A stretch of DNA of 64,000 bases from Spirochaetaceae bacterium (GTDB lineage: Bacteria > Spirochaetota > Spirochaetia > DSM-2461). Where the stretch lies: the NCBI GenBank assembly GCA_016744925.1, contig JADGDJ010000001.1, positions 1 through 64,000 of the forward strand, in the 5' to 3' direction. Below the pieces are notes generated by a model. That model saw only the letters and a program-made list of their open reading frames with translations, ran no database searches and had not been told where the DNA came from. Below, piece by piece: positions 42,750 to 50,920 of the stretch (positions within the stretch are counted from its first letter, which is position 1; each line of letters begins with the position of its first letter). Position numbers and translations under genes: made by a program.

Positions 42750-44237
42750 TTATTGTCCTTTTTTCAGGACATGCTGCGAATAAACAGCACTGGCACAAAG
42801 CGTCAGAAACTTGGTCATGTCATTATCGCTTCTCGATGTGAGAATTACAGGAACTCTAGCACCTAGAACGACATTCGCTACATCTGCCCCCATGGTCATC
42901 GCCCATGCTTTGTAGAGAAAATTTCCCCCGGCTATATGGGGAACGATAAGTATATCCGCTTTTCCCGCAACGGGAAGATCTGTCATACCCTTGTGTTTGA
43001 CAGCCTCATCATACAAAGCCAGATCATAAGAAAGAGGTCCGAAAACAGTGGCATTTCCCCATTCCATATCCGAAAGCTGTTTGGCAAAAATACTTGTGGG
43101 TATTTTCTCTGAGGGTTTCTCATTGGCATCGAGAATAGCGACATTTGGCTGATCGACCCCCATGCTTTGTGCAACGTCGATAGCATTGAGTATGATATCT
43201 TTTGAGGCCATCACATCATTGGCAACAGTAAGAGCCGGATTGATTCCCGGATCCGTCAAAAAAACTAAACGGTCGACTTCCGGAAGTTCAAAAATACTAA
43301 CAAGTGATAAGCGTCTTCCCGTTCCTATCCCCTTATCCTTGTTGAGAATGGCTTTCATAAAGACAGCCGTATTAATCTTGCCTTTCATAAGCATATGGCC
43401 TTCTCCTGAATGGATCAGTTCAATGGCTTTCTCAGCAGAAGCTTTGTCAAAATCATCTTCTGCGGGATCGATTTCAATAAATTTATAGAATTCCGCATAT
43501 TTTAAGAGTTCCATAGGATAAGTGGAACTGTCTCCGACGAAATAAGCATATTTTACAACCTTTTCTTCTAGAGCCCGATTCACCGCTTCTATAGCCGTCG
43601 AGTTAGGCATTACGACGACCACATTCATGCCTCCGATTAATTTTGCCCCTTGAATAAGATTTGACATTAAAGGACTGCGGGAAATATTCATCATGGCCTT
43701 TTCATTGTATATGGTCACAAGAATTCGGGCATTGCCGCCTATGGCATTTAAAGCGTGTTTAAATGATGAATCAAAATAGAGAGTATCACCTTGATTGAGA
43801 ATATATTCACGATTATCGACAATGATTTTAAGAGAACCCTCGATGACGTAATGGAATTCCTCACCTTCATGGCTGCTGTATTCAAGATTTTCATCATCCT
43901 GTTCAAATACTTCAACGAGGAAAGGCTCAATATGCCGACCACTGTAATCCGGTGCGAGACTTTCGTACTTGTGCCTCTTTCGCCGTTCTACGATTTTTCT
44001 GCTTTCAGGTCTGGTGACTGTAATTCCGGCATCATGAAACTCTTTCCCATAAATCAAAGCAGAAATATCAGTTTCCAGGGCCGCAGAAATTTTTAAAAGT
44101 TCAGAGACTGAAGCCTCAACATCTTTCTCTTCCAGTTCTTTCAAATAATCCGCATCCATTCCGACAATGTCCGCCAGCTTCTCAATGGAATAGGATTTCC
44201 GTTTCCGGAGTACTTCAATATTGTTCCCAGTATGCAT
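42750..44237 (-). CDS. XRE-type HTH - cupin - phosphate acyltransferase fusion
   Basis: A 495-residue three-part protein. Residues 5-64 form an XRE helix-turn-helix (YSIEKLADIVGMDADYLKEL). Residues about 100-180 form a cupin (SSHEGEEFHYVIEGSLKI, QGDTLYFDSSFKHAL). From about 188 to the end lies a full phosphate acetyl/butyryltransferase domain (LMSNLIQGAKLIGGMNVVVV, MLMKGKINTAVFMKAIL, DIAQSMG-like VAQSMGVDQPNVAIL, VPHIAGGNFLYKAW). The first two parts are the layout of small-molecule-sensing regulators; the last exchanges acyl-CoA and acyl phosphate. It may act as enzyme, metabolic sensor or both. Start ATG has GTGGGG five bases upstream. No acetate kinase gene is adjacent. Confidence 0.85.
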   Translation of the reverse strand: MHTGNNIEVLRKRKSYSIEKLADIVGMDADYLKELEEKDVEASVSELLKISAALETDISALIYGKEFHDAGITVTRPESRKIVERRKRHKYESLAPDYSGRHIEPFLVEVFEQDDENLEYSSHEGEEFHYVIEGSLKIIVDNREYILNQGDTLYFDSSFKHALNAIGGNARILVTIYNEKAMMNISRSPLMSNLIQGAKLIGGMNVVVVMPNSTAIEAVNRALEEKVVKYAYFVGDSSTYPMELLKYAEFYKFIEIDPAEDDFDKASAEKAIELIHSGEGHMLMKGKINTAVFMKAILNKDKGIGTGRRLSLVSIFELPEVDRLVFLTDPGINPALTVANDVMASKDIILNAIDVAQSMGVDQPNVAILDANEKPSEKIPTSIFAKQLSDMEWGNATVFGPLSYDLALYDEAVKHKGMTDLPVAGKADILIVPHIAGGNFLYKAWAMTMGADVANVVLGARVPVILTSRSDNDMTKFLTLCASAVYSQHVLKKGQ

Positions 44238-44379
44238 TATGCCCCACTTTATAATATTTTCGTTAATATTGAGTTATATTATACGGCACATAATGATTTT
44301 TTGCGAGAAAAACTCGAAAATCGTAAATAAAGAGAGAAGCTTGACGTCAATTGAATAGCTCATCCAACCTTTGGAAGAT

Positions 44380-45147
44380 CTACTTCCAGGGGAAAATAGT
44401 ATTTCGTAAAGTCCGGGGTCCTATTTTCTCGTTATCTTCAAGAAAAAGAGCTCTCCAGGGGATTTTTCGCCCTGCATCGGGGTTTTCCTCGAGATAATCA
44501 TATTTATAAATGAGCAGTCTTAGATTATTATCGATCCAAAGAAGTGCTCCTCCGGGACCTGGTATGAGAAAAACTGTCAGCAGAGAAAATACCATGTTAA
44601 TGATTAAACCCAGAAATACACCTACTGTCAAAAAGGGATTATCTATAAAAATTAGAAAACTCTTTTTTAACATTTTGGGGAATGTACTGGGGAGTCGGCT
44701 CATAACTGGAAAATAGTAAAGAGATGCCAAGCTAACAGTGACAAATATCCAGAATAGGAAGATAGTTCCGATCAAACCGATAACACCTCCGAGAGATGAA
44801 TAAAATCTCATCCCCAGCAGTGTTAAAAACATTACGGCTGAGAATACGAGTCCGCCTCCGAGAGAATATTTCCAGGTATTTTTCAGTCCTTGAAACAATG
44901 TCTTTACTTCGGGAGCCTTAAAATCATTAACCTCTTTGATATATGCGGAAACACATCCCAAATAGAGAAAGAATACCATCAATAAAACTAGCAGTAAAAC
45001 TAACGCCGTTGCCAACGAATACTTTGCCAGCGTCATAGTTCCATACACTGCCAATAAAATTACTGTGAACAGGAGATTTGATACTAAAACCCGTCCCATA
45101 TTATCCCATAAATCCCAAAAGGATTTTTTTATTAAAAAACCATACAT
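44380..45147 (-). CDS. Multi-pass membrane protein (DUF624/YesL-like)
   Basis: A 255-residue protein with about six hydrophobic helices (near 20-38, 45-70, 95-115, 122-148, 170-200) between a short N-terminal motif (KKSFWDLWDNMGRVLVSNLL) and a charged C-terminal tail. The WDLWDNMGRVLVSNLLF start resembles YesL/DUF624 proteins, whose function is unknown though they often lie by sugar transporters; here no such neighbour exists. It has a leaderless promoter directly before the ATG. Confidence 0.65.
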   Translation of the reverse strand: MYGFLIKKSFWDLWDNMGRVLVSNLLFTVILLAVYGTMTLAKYSLATALVLLLVLLMVFFLYLGCVSAYIKEVNDFKAPEVKTLFQGLKNTWKYSLGGGLVFSAVMFLTLLGMRFYSSLGGVIGLIGTIFLFWIFVTVSLASLYYFPVMSRLPSTFPKMLKKSFLIFIDNPFLTVGVFLGLIINMVFSLLTVFLIPGPGGALLWIDNNLRLLIYKYDYLEENPDAGRKIPWRALFLEDNEKIGPRTLRNTIFPWK

Positions 45148-45153
45148 GGGTGT

Positions 45154-45182
45154 ATTATATATTTTAGATTAAGCAGAGACAA
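45154..45182 (-). promoter_or_regulatory. Leaderless promoter of the membrane protein gene
   Basis: Minus strand: TTGTCT (45177-45182), 17-base spacer, TATAAT (45154-45159), then exactly six bases to ATG. No ribosome site could fit. Confidence 0.75.
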
Positions 45183-45197
45183 GCTCTTTGTTTAATA

Positions 45198-47324
45198 TCA
45201 ACCTTTCATGGACAAAGAAATCCTCTTTCGCTGCATATCCACTTCCAAGACTGTGACACTTACTTTTTGCCCGACTTTTACAATATCATTGGGATCACTC
45301 ACATAGGAGTCGGATAATTGACTTATATGAACAAGTCCATCCTGATGAACGCCCACATCGACAAAAGCACCGAAGGCGGTCACATTGGTCACAACACCGG
45401 GGAGTCTCATCCCTGTAGATAGGTCTTCGGGGACTGCTATAGTGTCATCGAAACTGAAAGCTTCAAAACTTTCCCGGGGATCTCTTCCAGGCTGACCCAG
45501 TTCATCCATAATATCTTTTAATGTTGGTAAACCCGTAGTTCCTGTAACGTAGTCGTTGAGACGAATCTCCTTCCGGATTGATGGATCATGCATCAGATCA
45601 ATAATAGTACACTTCATATTTTGAGCCATCAGTTTTACAATTCCATAACTCTCAGGATGAACAGCCGAAGAATCGAGCCTATTTTTACCATTGGATATTT
45701 TAAGAAATCCTGCAGCCTGTTCAAAAACCTTTGGCCCCAGACCTTTTACTTTTTTAAGTTCCGTCCGGCTTGAAAAGGGACCGTTTTCATTTCGGTAGGC
45801 TACTATATTGTTGGCAATTTTACTATTGCATCCCGAAACATAGGAGAGTAGCTTGGGGCTGGCTGTATTGAGCTCTACACCAACAGCATTAACACAGCTA
45901 CTCACCCTGTCATCCAGTGCCGATTTAAGCATTTTCTGATCTACATCGTGCTGATACTGACCAACTCCAATTGATTTGGGATCAATTTTGACAAGCTCTG
46001 CCAGGGGGTCCATCAATCGTCTTCCTATAGATACAGCTCCACGAACAGTAATATCATGGTCGGGAAACTCTTCTCGGGCGATTTCCGATGCGGAGTACAC
46101 TGATGCCCCGCTTTCATTAACCATAATTACAGGAATTTTTGTACCAAAATCAATGGTTCGACAGAAGGCCTCTGATTCTCTTCCACCAGTTCCGTTACCC
46201 ACGGCTATGGCTTCATAAGAATACTTGTCGTAGAGTCTTTTCAGAATTCTCTCAGATTCAACCTCTTTGTTGTGTGGAGCTAAAGGATATATGACAGTGT
46301 GTTCAAGTAGTTTCCCCTGCTTATCGAGGACAACCAGTTTGGAACCGGTTCTCAGACCGGGGTCAAGAGCCAGAATAGATTTCCTCCCCAGAGGTGCTGC
46401 AAGAAGCAGTTCTTTGAGGTTATCAGAAAAGACTGAAACGGCTTTCTCATCGGCTTTTTTTTTCAATTCATGTTTTATTTCATTTTCAAGAGACGATGAA
46501 AGCAAACGTTTATATGAATCTTTAAGAGCCTCATCAACGACAGGATTCAAAGATCCGGAATTGTTAAAAAAAGATTTTTTTACACGGTCGAGACTCTCAT
46601 CCTCCTCAGGTAGAAAATGTACATTGAGCAAACCCTCATTCACTCCTCTCAAAACAGCGAGAATTCTATGTGACGGCGCTCTATTAATATTTTCACTCCA
46701 ATCAAAGTAATCTTTGTATTTGGAAGCCTCTTTTTCTTTTTTCTTTATCAGTTTGCTGGAAAATACGGCATTTTTATGAAAATGATGCCTAAGGTTTTCT
46801 CTAACTCTTTTATCCTCATTTATCTTTTCAGCAATTATATCGGAAGCACCTTTCAGAGCCTCTTCAAGGCTATTTACACCCTTATCCGCATCGATGAAGG
46901 CTTTGCCGTCACTACTTGAATTATATCGTCCGCTGAGTAACATCTGCGCCAGAGGTTCAAGCCCTTTTTCTCTTGCGATGGAAGCTCTGGTTTTTCTCTT
47001 TGGCTTATATGGCAGGTAGATATCTTCCAATTTTGCCATCGTTTGGGCATTTCCTATTGCCTGAGACAATTCATCAGTAAATTGTCCGCTTTCTTTAAGG
47101 GTCTTTATTATGGCGGCAGACCGCTTATCAAGCTCTTTCAGTGATAGAAGATTATCACGAATATCGATTATCTGGACTTCATCCAGTCCACCTGTAACTT
47201 CCTTTCTATATCTTGCGATAAAGGGGACAGTACAATCCTGTTCAAGAAGTTCTATAGTATTCTCAACTTTTTTTTGACTAATATTTAATTTTATTGAGAT
47301 AGGATTTGCATAATTTTTTTTCAT
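45198..47324 (-). CDS. tex: Tex-family RNA-binding transcription accessory protein
   Basis: A 708-residue protein with the full Tex layout: helical N-terminus (VENTIELLEQDCTVPFIARY, LEDIYLPYKPKRKTRA), YqgF/RuvX-like domain (ILALDPGLRTGSKLVVLD), helix-hairpin-helix repeats (LLSYVSGCNSKIANNIVAYR, RTELKKVKGLGPKVFEQAAG) and a C-terminal S1 RNA-binding domain (GMRLPGVVTNVTAFGAFVDV). Tex/Spt6-like proteins bind RNA and transcription complexes and affect virulence or stress genes in several bacteria. Length slightly below the usual 720-780. Downstream on the same strand, the leaderless membrane-protein gene starts its own transcript. Confidence 0.93.
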   Translation of the reverse strand: MKKNYANPISIKLNISQKKVENTIELLEQDCTVPFIARYRKEVTGGLDEVQIIDIRDNLLSLKELDKRSAAIIKTLKESGQFTDELSQAIGNAQTMAKLEDIYLPYKPKRKTRASIAREKGLEPLAQMLLSGRYNSSSDGKAFIDADKGVNSLEEALKGASDIIAEKINEDKRVRENLRHHFHKNAVFSSKLIKKKEKEASKYKDYFDWSENINRAPSHRILAVLRGVNEGLLNVHFLPEEDESLDRVKKSFFNNSGSLNPVVDEALKDSYKRLLSSSLENEIKHELKKKADEKAVSVFSDNLKELLLAAPLGRKSILALDPGLRTGSKLVVLDKQGKLLEHTVIYPLAPHNKEVESERILKRLYDKYSYEAIAVGNGTGGRESEAFCRTIDFGTKIPVIMVNESGASVYSASEIAREEFPDHDITVRGAVSIGRRLMDPLAELVKIDPKSIGVGQYQHDVDQKMLKSALDDRVSSCVNAVGVELNTASPKLLSYVSGCNSKIANNIVAYRNENGPFSSRTELKKVKGLGPKVFEQAAGFLKISNGKNRLDSSAVHPESYGIVKLMAQNMKCTIIDLMHDPSIRKEIRLNDYVTGTTGLPTLKDIMDELGQPGRDPRESFEAFSFDDTIAVPEDLSTGMRLPGVVTNVTAFGAFVDVGVHQDGLVHISQLSDSYVSDPNDIVKVGQKVSVTVLEVDMQRKRISLSMKG

Positions 47325-47414
47325 TTTAACAGTATACCCCTCTGCAGGTATAAGGTCAAAATGATTATCTCAATGGCTATGGCCAATAGAACTCAAAATA
47401 AAAGATAGGTTTTG

Positions 47415-48695
47415 TTAAATTCTAGATTTATTATCGTGTAACAGTACAAGCCTATGTGCCAGAATCCGGGATAAAAGAATTCCATAATAGGGCTTCTTCT
47501 TCATGGCATTGATAAAATCTTCTTTTGTTATCTTTAATAAAACGCCATTTCTCACTGCTTTAACTGTGGCGGATCTCTCATTATTCAGGAGAAAGGACAT
47601 TTCACCTAAAAAAAGGTCAGCAGGTGTCAAACTGGTGATGACAGTTTTATTGGCTATGATTTCATATACTCCCGAAACGATGTAATAGAGATAGTTGGAC
47701 TCATCGCCCTGGTGAAAAACAATATCATTTTCTTCAAATTCAACTTCATCTCTTTCTGAGAAGAAAGTGGGATACTCATTACTCTGATGTTGAATATGCT
47801 CCAGATGAAATGTTACCTCGTTGCCTTTTTTATTATATGTAAGATCTTTCAGGTAATGGCGGGCCATCAGGATACCGCGACCATGCTGCTCTTCCAGCCC
47901 CATTTGGCCAGTTGTAGACTTGTAATTTTTCCAGTCAAAACCATCTCCCTCATCTTTAATTGTGAATGAAGATTGAAGGGGTGTAATTCTGTAATGAAGA
48001 TTAACTTTTCTGTTTCCGATCTTCCGATCTTCATTTTTTTTATTGATCAGATCGAAGATATTACCATCCTTGTTAAGATATTCCGACTTCTCACTAAAGC
48101 TTATAGAACAGTTTCCATGTTCTATCGCATTCATAAACAGTTCCATAATAGCTATATAAAAACCCTCTTTCCTTTCAGCATCCACAAGACCGGAATTGTA
48201 GAGGAAATTGGCAATCAGATTGGAATAGGTAATGAGATCGAAGGGATCGTTGTTTAATATAAATTCTCCCGACATAGAGGACTTGAGCAGCGAATGAATC
48301 TCCCTTTGAAATAAAACCCAGCGATTTTCACCAATTATACGAAAAGCTCTGGGAAGATTAAATTCAAGCTTTGCAAAAGGGATCAGTGTAATGATGTTGA
48401 TGCCCTTTAGTTCTCTTATAATATCTCTTTCATCACGTTTATTGTATAGAATGATCGTGCCACCGAAATGAAGCCATGGATCCTTTTTAATTGATTTGAT
48501 TGCTGCAGTCGTATTTGTTTTAAGATCATCTATATAAATTATATTAATAGAAGGCAGTTCAAAATTTAAAAACTCAATAAAATTCTTACTCTCTTCGAAA
48601 AAATGACACTTAAAATCACTGAGATATGTTGAGCAGTTATAGTTAATGAGGAAGTTAACCTGATCATCGCTGCATAATACTGCAATATCCGCCAT
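47415..48695 (-). CDS. GHKL ATPase - cNMP-binding fusion protein
   Basis: A 426-residue protein with three parts. Residues 1-130 have alternating strands and helices resembling a receiver without clear phosphorylation residues (IAVLCSDDQVNFLINY, INIIYIDDLKTNT). Residues about 140-275 form a GHKL ATPase of the anti-sigma kinase (RsbW-like) type: GFYIAIMELFMNAIEHGNCS, FTIKDEGDGFDWKNY and GRGILMARHYL. Residues about 300-426 are a cyclic-nucleotide-binding domain (DIVFHQGDESNYLYYIVSGV, FLGEMSFLLNNERSATVKAV). There is no HisKA or DNA-binding domain. A cNMP-gated anti-sigma-like kinase is the natural reading, by inference. No ribosome site is obvious. Confidence 0.8.
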   Translation of the reverse strand: MADIAVLCSDDQVNFLINYNCSTYLSDFKCHFFEESKNFIEFLNFELPSINIIYIDDLKTNTTAAIKSIKKDPWLHFGGTIILYNKRDERDIIRELKGINIITLIPFAKLEFNLPRAFRIIGENRWVLFQREIHSLLKSSMSGEFILNNDPFDLITYSNLIANFLYNSGLVDAERKEGFYIAIMELFMNAIEHGNCSISFSEKSEYLNKDGNIFDLINKKNEDRKIGNRKVNLHYRITPLQSSFTIKDEGDGFDWKNYKSTTGQMGLEEQHGRGILMARHYLKDLTYNKKGNEVTFHLEHIQHQSNEYPTFFSERDEVEFEENDIVFHQGDESNYLYYIVSGVYEIIANKTVITSLTPADLFLGEMSFLLNNERSATVKAVRNGVLLKITKEDFINAMKKKPYYGILLSRILAHRLVLLHDNKSRI

Positions 48696-48737
48696 ATCTT
48701 AAGTTTAAGAGAAATAGTAGATGACCGCTACAATAAA

Positions 48738-48850
48738 AATCCCTGGAGCAGAACTCCGGGGAATTTATGTTCGGAAAGGAAGCGGCAAGCCGAAAAGAAT
48801 ACAAAGCCTTAATCCCCGCAGCAAGCTACGGAGCATTCTGACCCGACGAA
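48738..48850. repeat. GC-richer structured intergenic element
   Basis: A block of about 110 bases with hairpins: TCCCTGGAG / CTCCGGGGA (48740-48762), GCGGCAAGCCG around 48782-48792, and CCCCGCAGCAAGCTACGGAG near 48814-48833. Short ORFs cross it in two plus-strand frames, one from ATG 48767 to TGA 48841 (MFGKEAASRKEYKALI...). Its composition differs from the flanks. I recall near-identical short sequences as dispersed intergenic repeats in other bacteria, an unverified memory. It looks like a decayed or non-autonomous repeat rather than a gene. Confidence 0.4.
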
Positions 48851-48851
48851 T

Positions 48852-48880
48852 AAAAAAAGCGGAGATAAAATCTCCGCTTT
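48852..48880 (-). terminator. Terminator of the nucleoside ABC operon
   Basis: AAAGCGGAGA / TCTCCGCTTT stem with a five-base loop, then a run of seven T on the minus strand, 24 bases after the last permease gene. Confidence 0.92.
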
Positions 48881-48903
48881 ATTAAAATTATATAAATAGT
48901 GCT

Positions 48904-49851
48904 TTATCGTTTCCCGTGCTCAAAGGGTTCACCGGCAGCTTTAGGAGCCTGCGATGATTTTGAGAACAGGATCAATGCGATCAGCGTAACGACATAAGGG
49001 AAACTCTTCAAAATAAAACCGGGTATCAATGCGAACGCCGGAACGACCTGAGAAACATTGGCCAGTGTACTTGCAAATCCAAAAAAGAAAGCGGCCCCGA
49101 GTATTCCCAAAGGTTTCCACTGTCCAAAAATAAGGCATGCAAGGGAGAGGAAACCAAGCCCGGCAACAGAACCGTTGAATTCACCGGAATATGTCACAAG
49201 AATAGCAGCGCCACCCAATCCGGCAAAAGCACCGGAGAGCATAACACCTACATATCGGACAAAATATACATTGACACCGGCAGCATCTGCTGCGTGAGGA
49301 TGCTCGCCGCAGGCTCTCAAACGGAGACCAAAAGCCGTCTTGTAGATAACAAACCATGACCCGAGTAGAATGAGCAGTACAAGCCATGTCGAGGCATAAG
49401 TCTGGGTGAAAAACAATTTCCCCAGTATGGGGATTTTAGACAGTAAAGGAATATCAAAACGGGTTAATCCGCTTCGAATGTGTATATTTCCACTACCTGT
49501 CATTGTTCTGGCTATGAAGACTGTCAGAGCACCGGCAATCATATTGATAGCAGTACCGCTGATAACCTGATTGGCATTGAGATTGATGCTGGCAAATGCG
49601 TGAAGCAGGGAAAATAAGGCTCCCACAACCATAGCCGCAATAAGACCTATCCAGATGGCACCTTCCGGGAGAAAAGGTTGTAGAGTAGATATGACCAGAG
49701 CGCTTGTAAATGATCCGACGACCATAAGCCCTTCTAAACCGATATTGACTACACCGCTTCGCTCACTGAAAAGTCCACCGAGAGATGTTATGAGCAAAGG
49801 AATGGTAAATGCTATAGCATAGGGGAATATTTGTGAAATTATAGCCCACAT
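48904..49851 (-). CDS. Nucleoside ABC transporter permease (NupQ/YufQ type)
   Basis: A 315-residue inner-membrane protein with about eight helices. Landmarks of the BPD_transp_2 family: SLGGLFSERSGVVNIGLEGLM near residue 25, NANQVISGTAINMIAGAL, and FRLRACGEHPHAADAAGVNV (coupling-helix region, near 190). It is the second permease of a Bmp-dependent importer; the ATPase and the other permease lie immediately upstream with one-base and overlapping junctions. By homology to Bacillus NupNOPQ and Treponema PnrABCDE it should import purine and other nucleosides. Confidence 0.88.
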   Translation of the reverse strand: MWAIISQIFPYAIAFTIPLLITSLGGLFSERSGVVNIGLEGLMVVGSFTSALVISTLQPFLPEGAIWIGLIAAMVVGALFSLLHAFASINLNANQVISGTAINMIAGALTVFIARTMTGSGNIHIRSGLTRFDIPLLSKIPILGKLFFTQTYASTWLVLLILLGSWFVIYKTAFGLRLRACGEHPHAADAAGVNVYFVRYVGVMLSGAFAGLGGAAILVTYSGEFNGSVAGLGFLSLACLIFGQWKPLGILGAAFFFGFASTLANVSQVVPAFALIPGFILKSFPYVVTLIALILFSKSSQAPKAAGEPFEHGKR

Positions 49852-49852
49852 A

Positions 49853-50920
49853 TTATTTATCTCCTTTTAACTTTTTACGGACAGTGTTTATTGCCCTTTC
49901 GATAAGAATACTGGTCGCGGCAAAATAGATTATTGTAGCGATAATAGTATCTCCGACTTCCGGTGGTATGGATGTCATGGCATTCATAAACCCCTTACCG
50001 GAATGAAGAATACCGAAGAAAATCGATCCTATAAGAACACCATAAGGGGAATTCGCTCCTAAAAGGGCTACAGCGATACCATCAAATCCGATAGTTGGAA
50101 GTTTACCGATCTGCATACTTGAGGAATATCCCACATAATACGTAGCTCCGGCCAATCCTGCGAGAACTCCCGCTATGACCATGGAAAGAACAATATTTTT
50201 ATTGACTTTCATTCCCGCATATTCTGCACCGTACCGATTAAATCCTGCGGCTTTCAACTCAAAACCGAGGACTGTTTTATTGAGAATAATAGCCACGACA
50301 ACAACGGCAATCAATGCGAGGAATAGGCCGTAATTGACAAATGACCCGTTAAAAAGATCAGTTAACCAGGGTGCTTTTAAAGAAGCTGCGTCGGGTATGG
50401 CTCTCGATTCCGTATCATATGCACCCCGAAAATAGGCAGGTACCGCATAATAGGCGACCCAGACGCTGATCCAGTTCATCATAATGGTTGAAACAACCTC
50501 ATGAACATTGAATTTTGCCTTTAAAATACCGGGAACCACTGCCCATAATCCACCACCAATCATTGCGGCGAACATCATGGCTGTCAGCAGGAGTGGCCTG
50601 GGAATCTGGAAAGTGAGTCCTACAGCAGTAGCACAAAGCCCTCCGAAAAGCATCTGCCCCGAAGCTCCGATATTAAATAGACCTGTCTTAAAAGCGAAGG
50701 CAACGGATAATCCGGCAAAAATTAATGGCGTAGCTGTAGCAAGGGTATTACCGATACGTTCAACACTCATCAAACCGCCGCGGAAAAGATAGGAAAACCC
50801 CAGAAAGGGGTTATTTCCTGTAAAGATCATCAGTATTCCACCGGCGATCAAGCCCATCAGAACAGTGATGATACCAATCAATAACTGTCTGTTTATTTCA
50901 AATTTAAATGGTTTTTTCAT
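49853..50920 (-). CDS. Nucleoside ABC transporter permease (NupP/YufP type)
   Basis: A 355-residue permease with nine or ten helices. Family landmarks: TPLIFAGLSVAFAFKTGLFN (about 65-85), NVHEVVSTIMMNWISVWVAY, and FELKAAGFNRYGAEYAGMKV, which contacts the ATPase. The ATG overlaps the ATPase stop as ATGA (50917-50920), and its stop lies one base before the next permease gene. It pairs with the 48904 permease to form the channel. Confidence 0.88.
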   Translation of the reverse strand: MKKPFKFEINRQLLIGIITVLMGLIAGGILMIFTGNNPFLGFSYLFRGGLMSVERIGNTLATATPLIFAGLSVAFAFKTGLFNIGASGQMLFGGLCATAVGLTFQIPRPLLLTAMMFAAMIGGGLWAVVPGILKAKFNVHEVVSTIMMNWISVWVAYYAVPAYFRGAYDTESRAIPDAASLKAPWLTDLFNGSFVNYGLFLALIAVVVVAIILNKTVLGFELKAAGFNRYGAEYAGMKVNKNIVLSMVIAGVLAGLAGATYYVGYSSSMQIGKLPTIGFDGIAVALLGANSPYGVLIGSIFFGILHSGKGFMNAMTSIPPEVGDTIIATIIYFAATSILIERAINTVRKKLKGDK

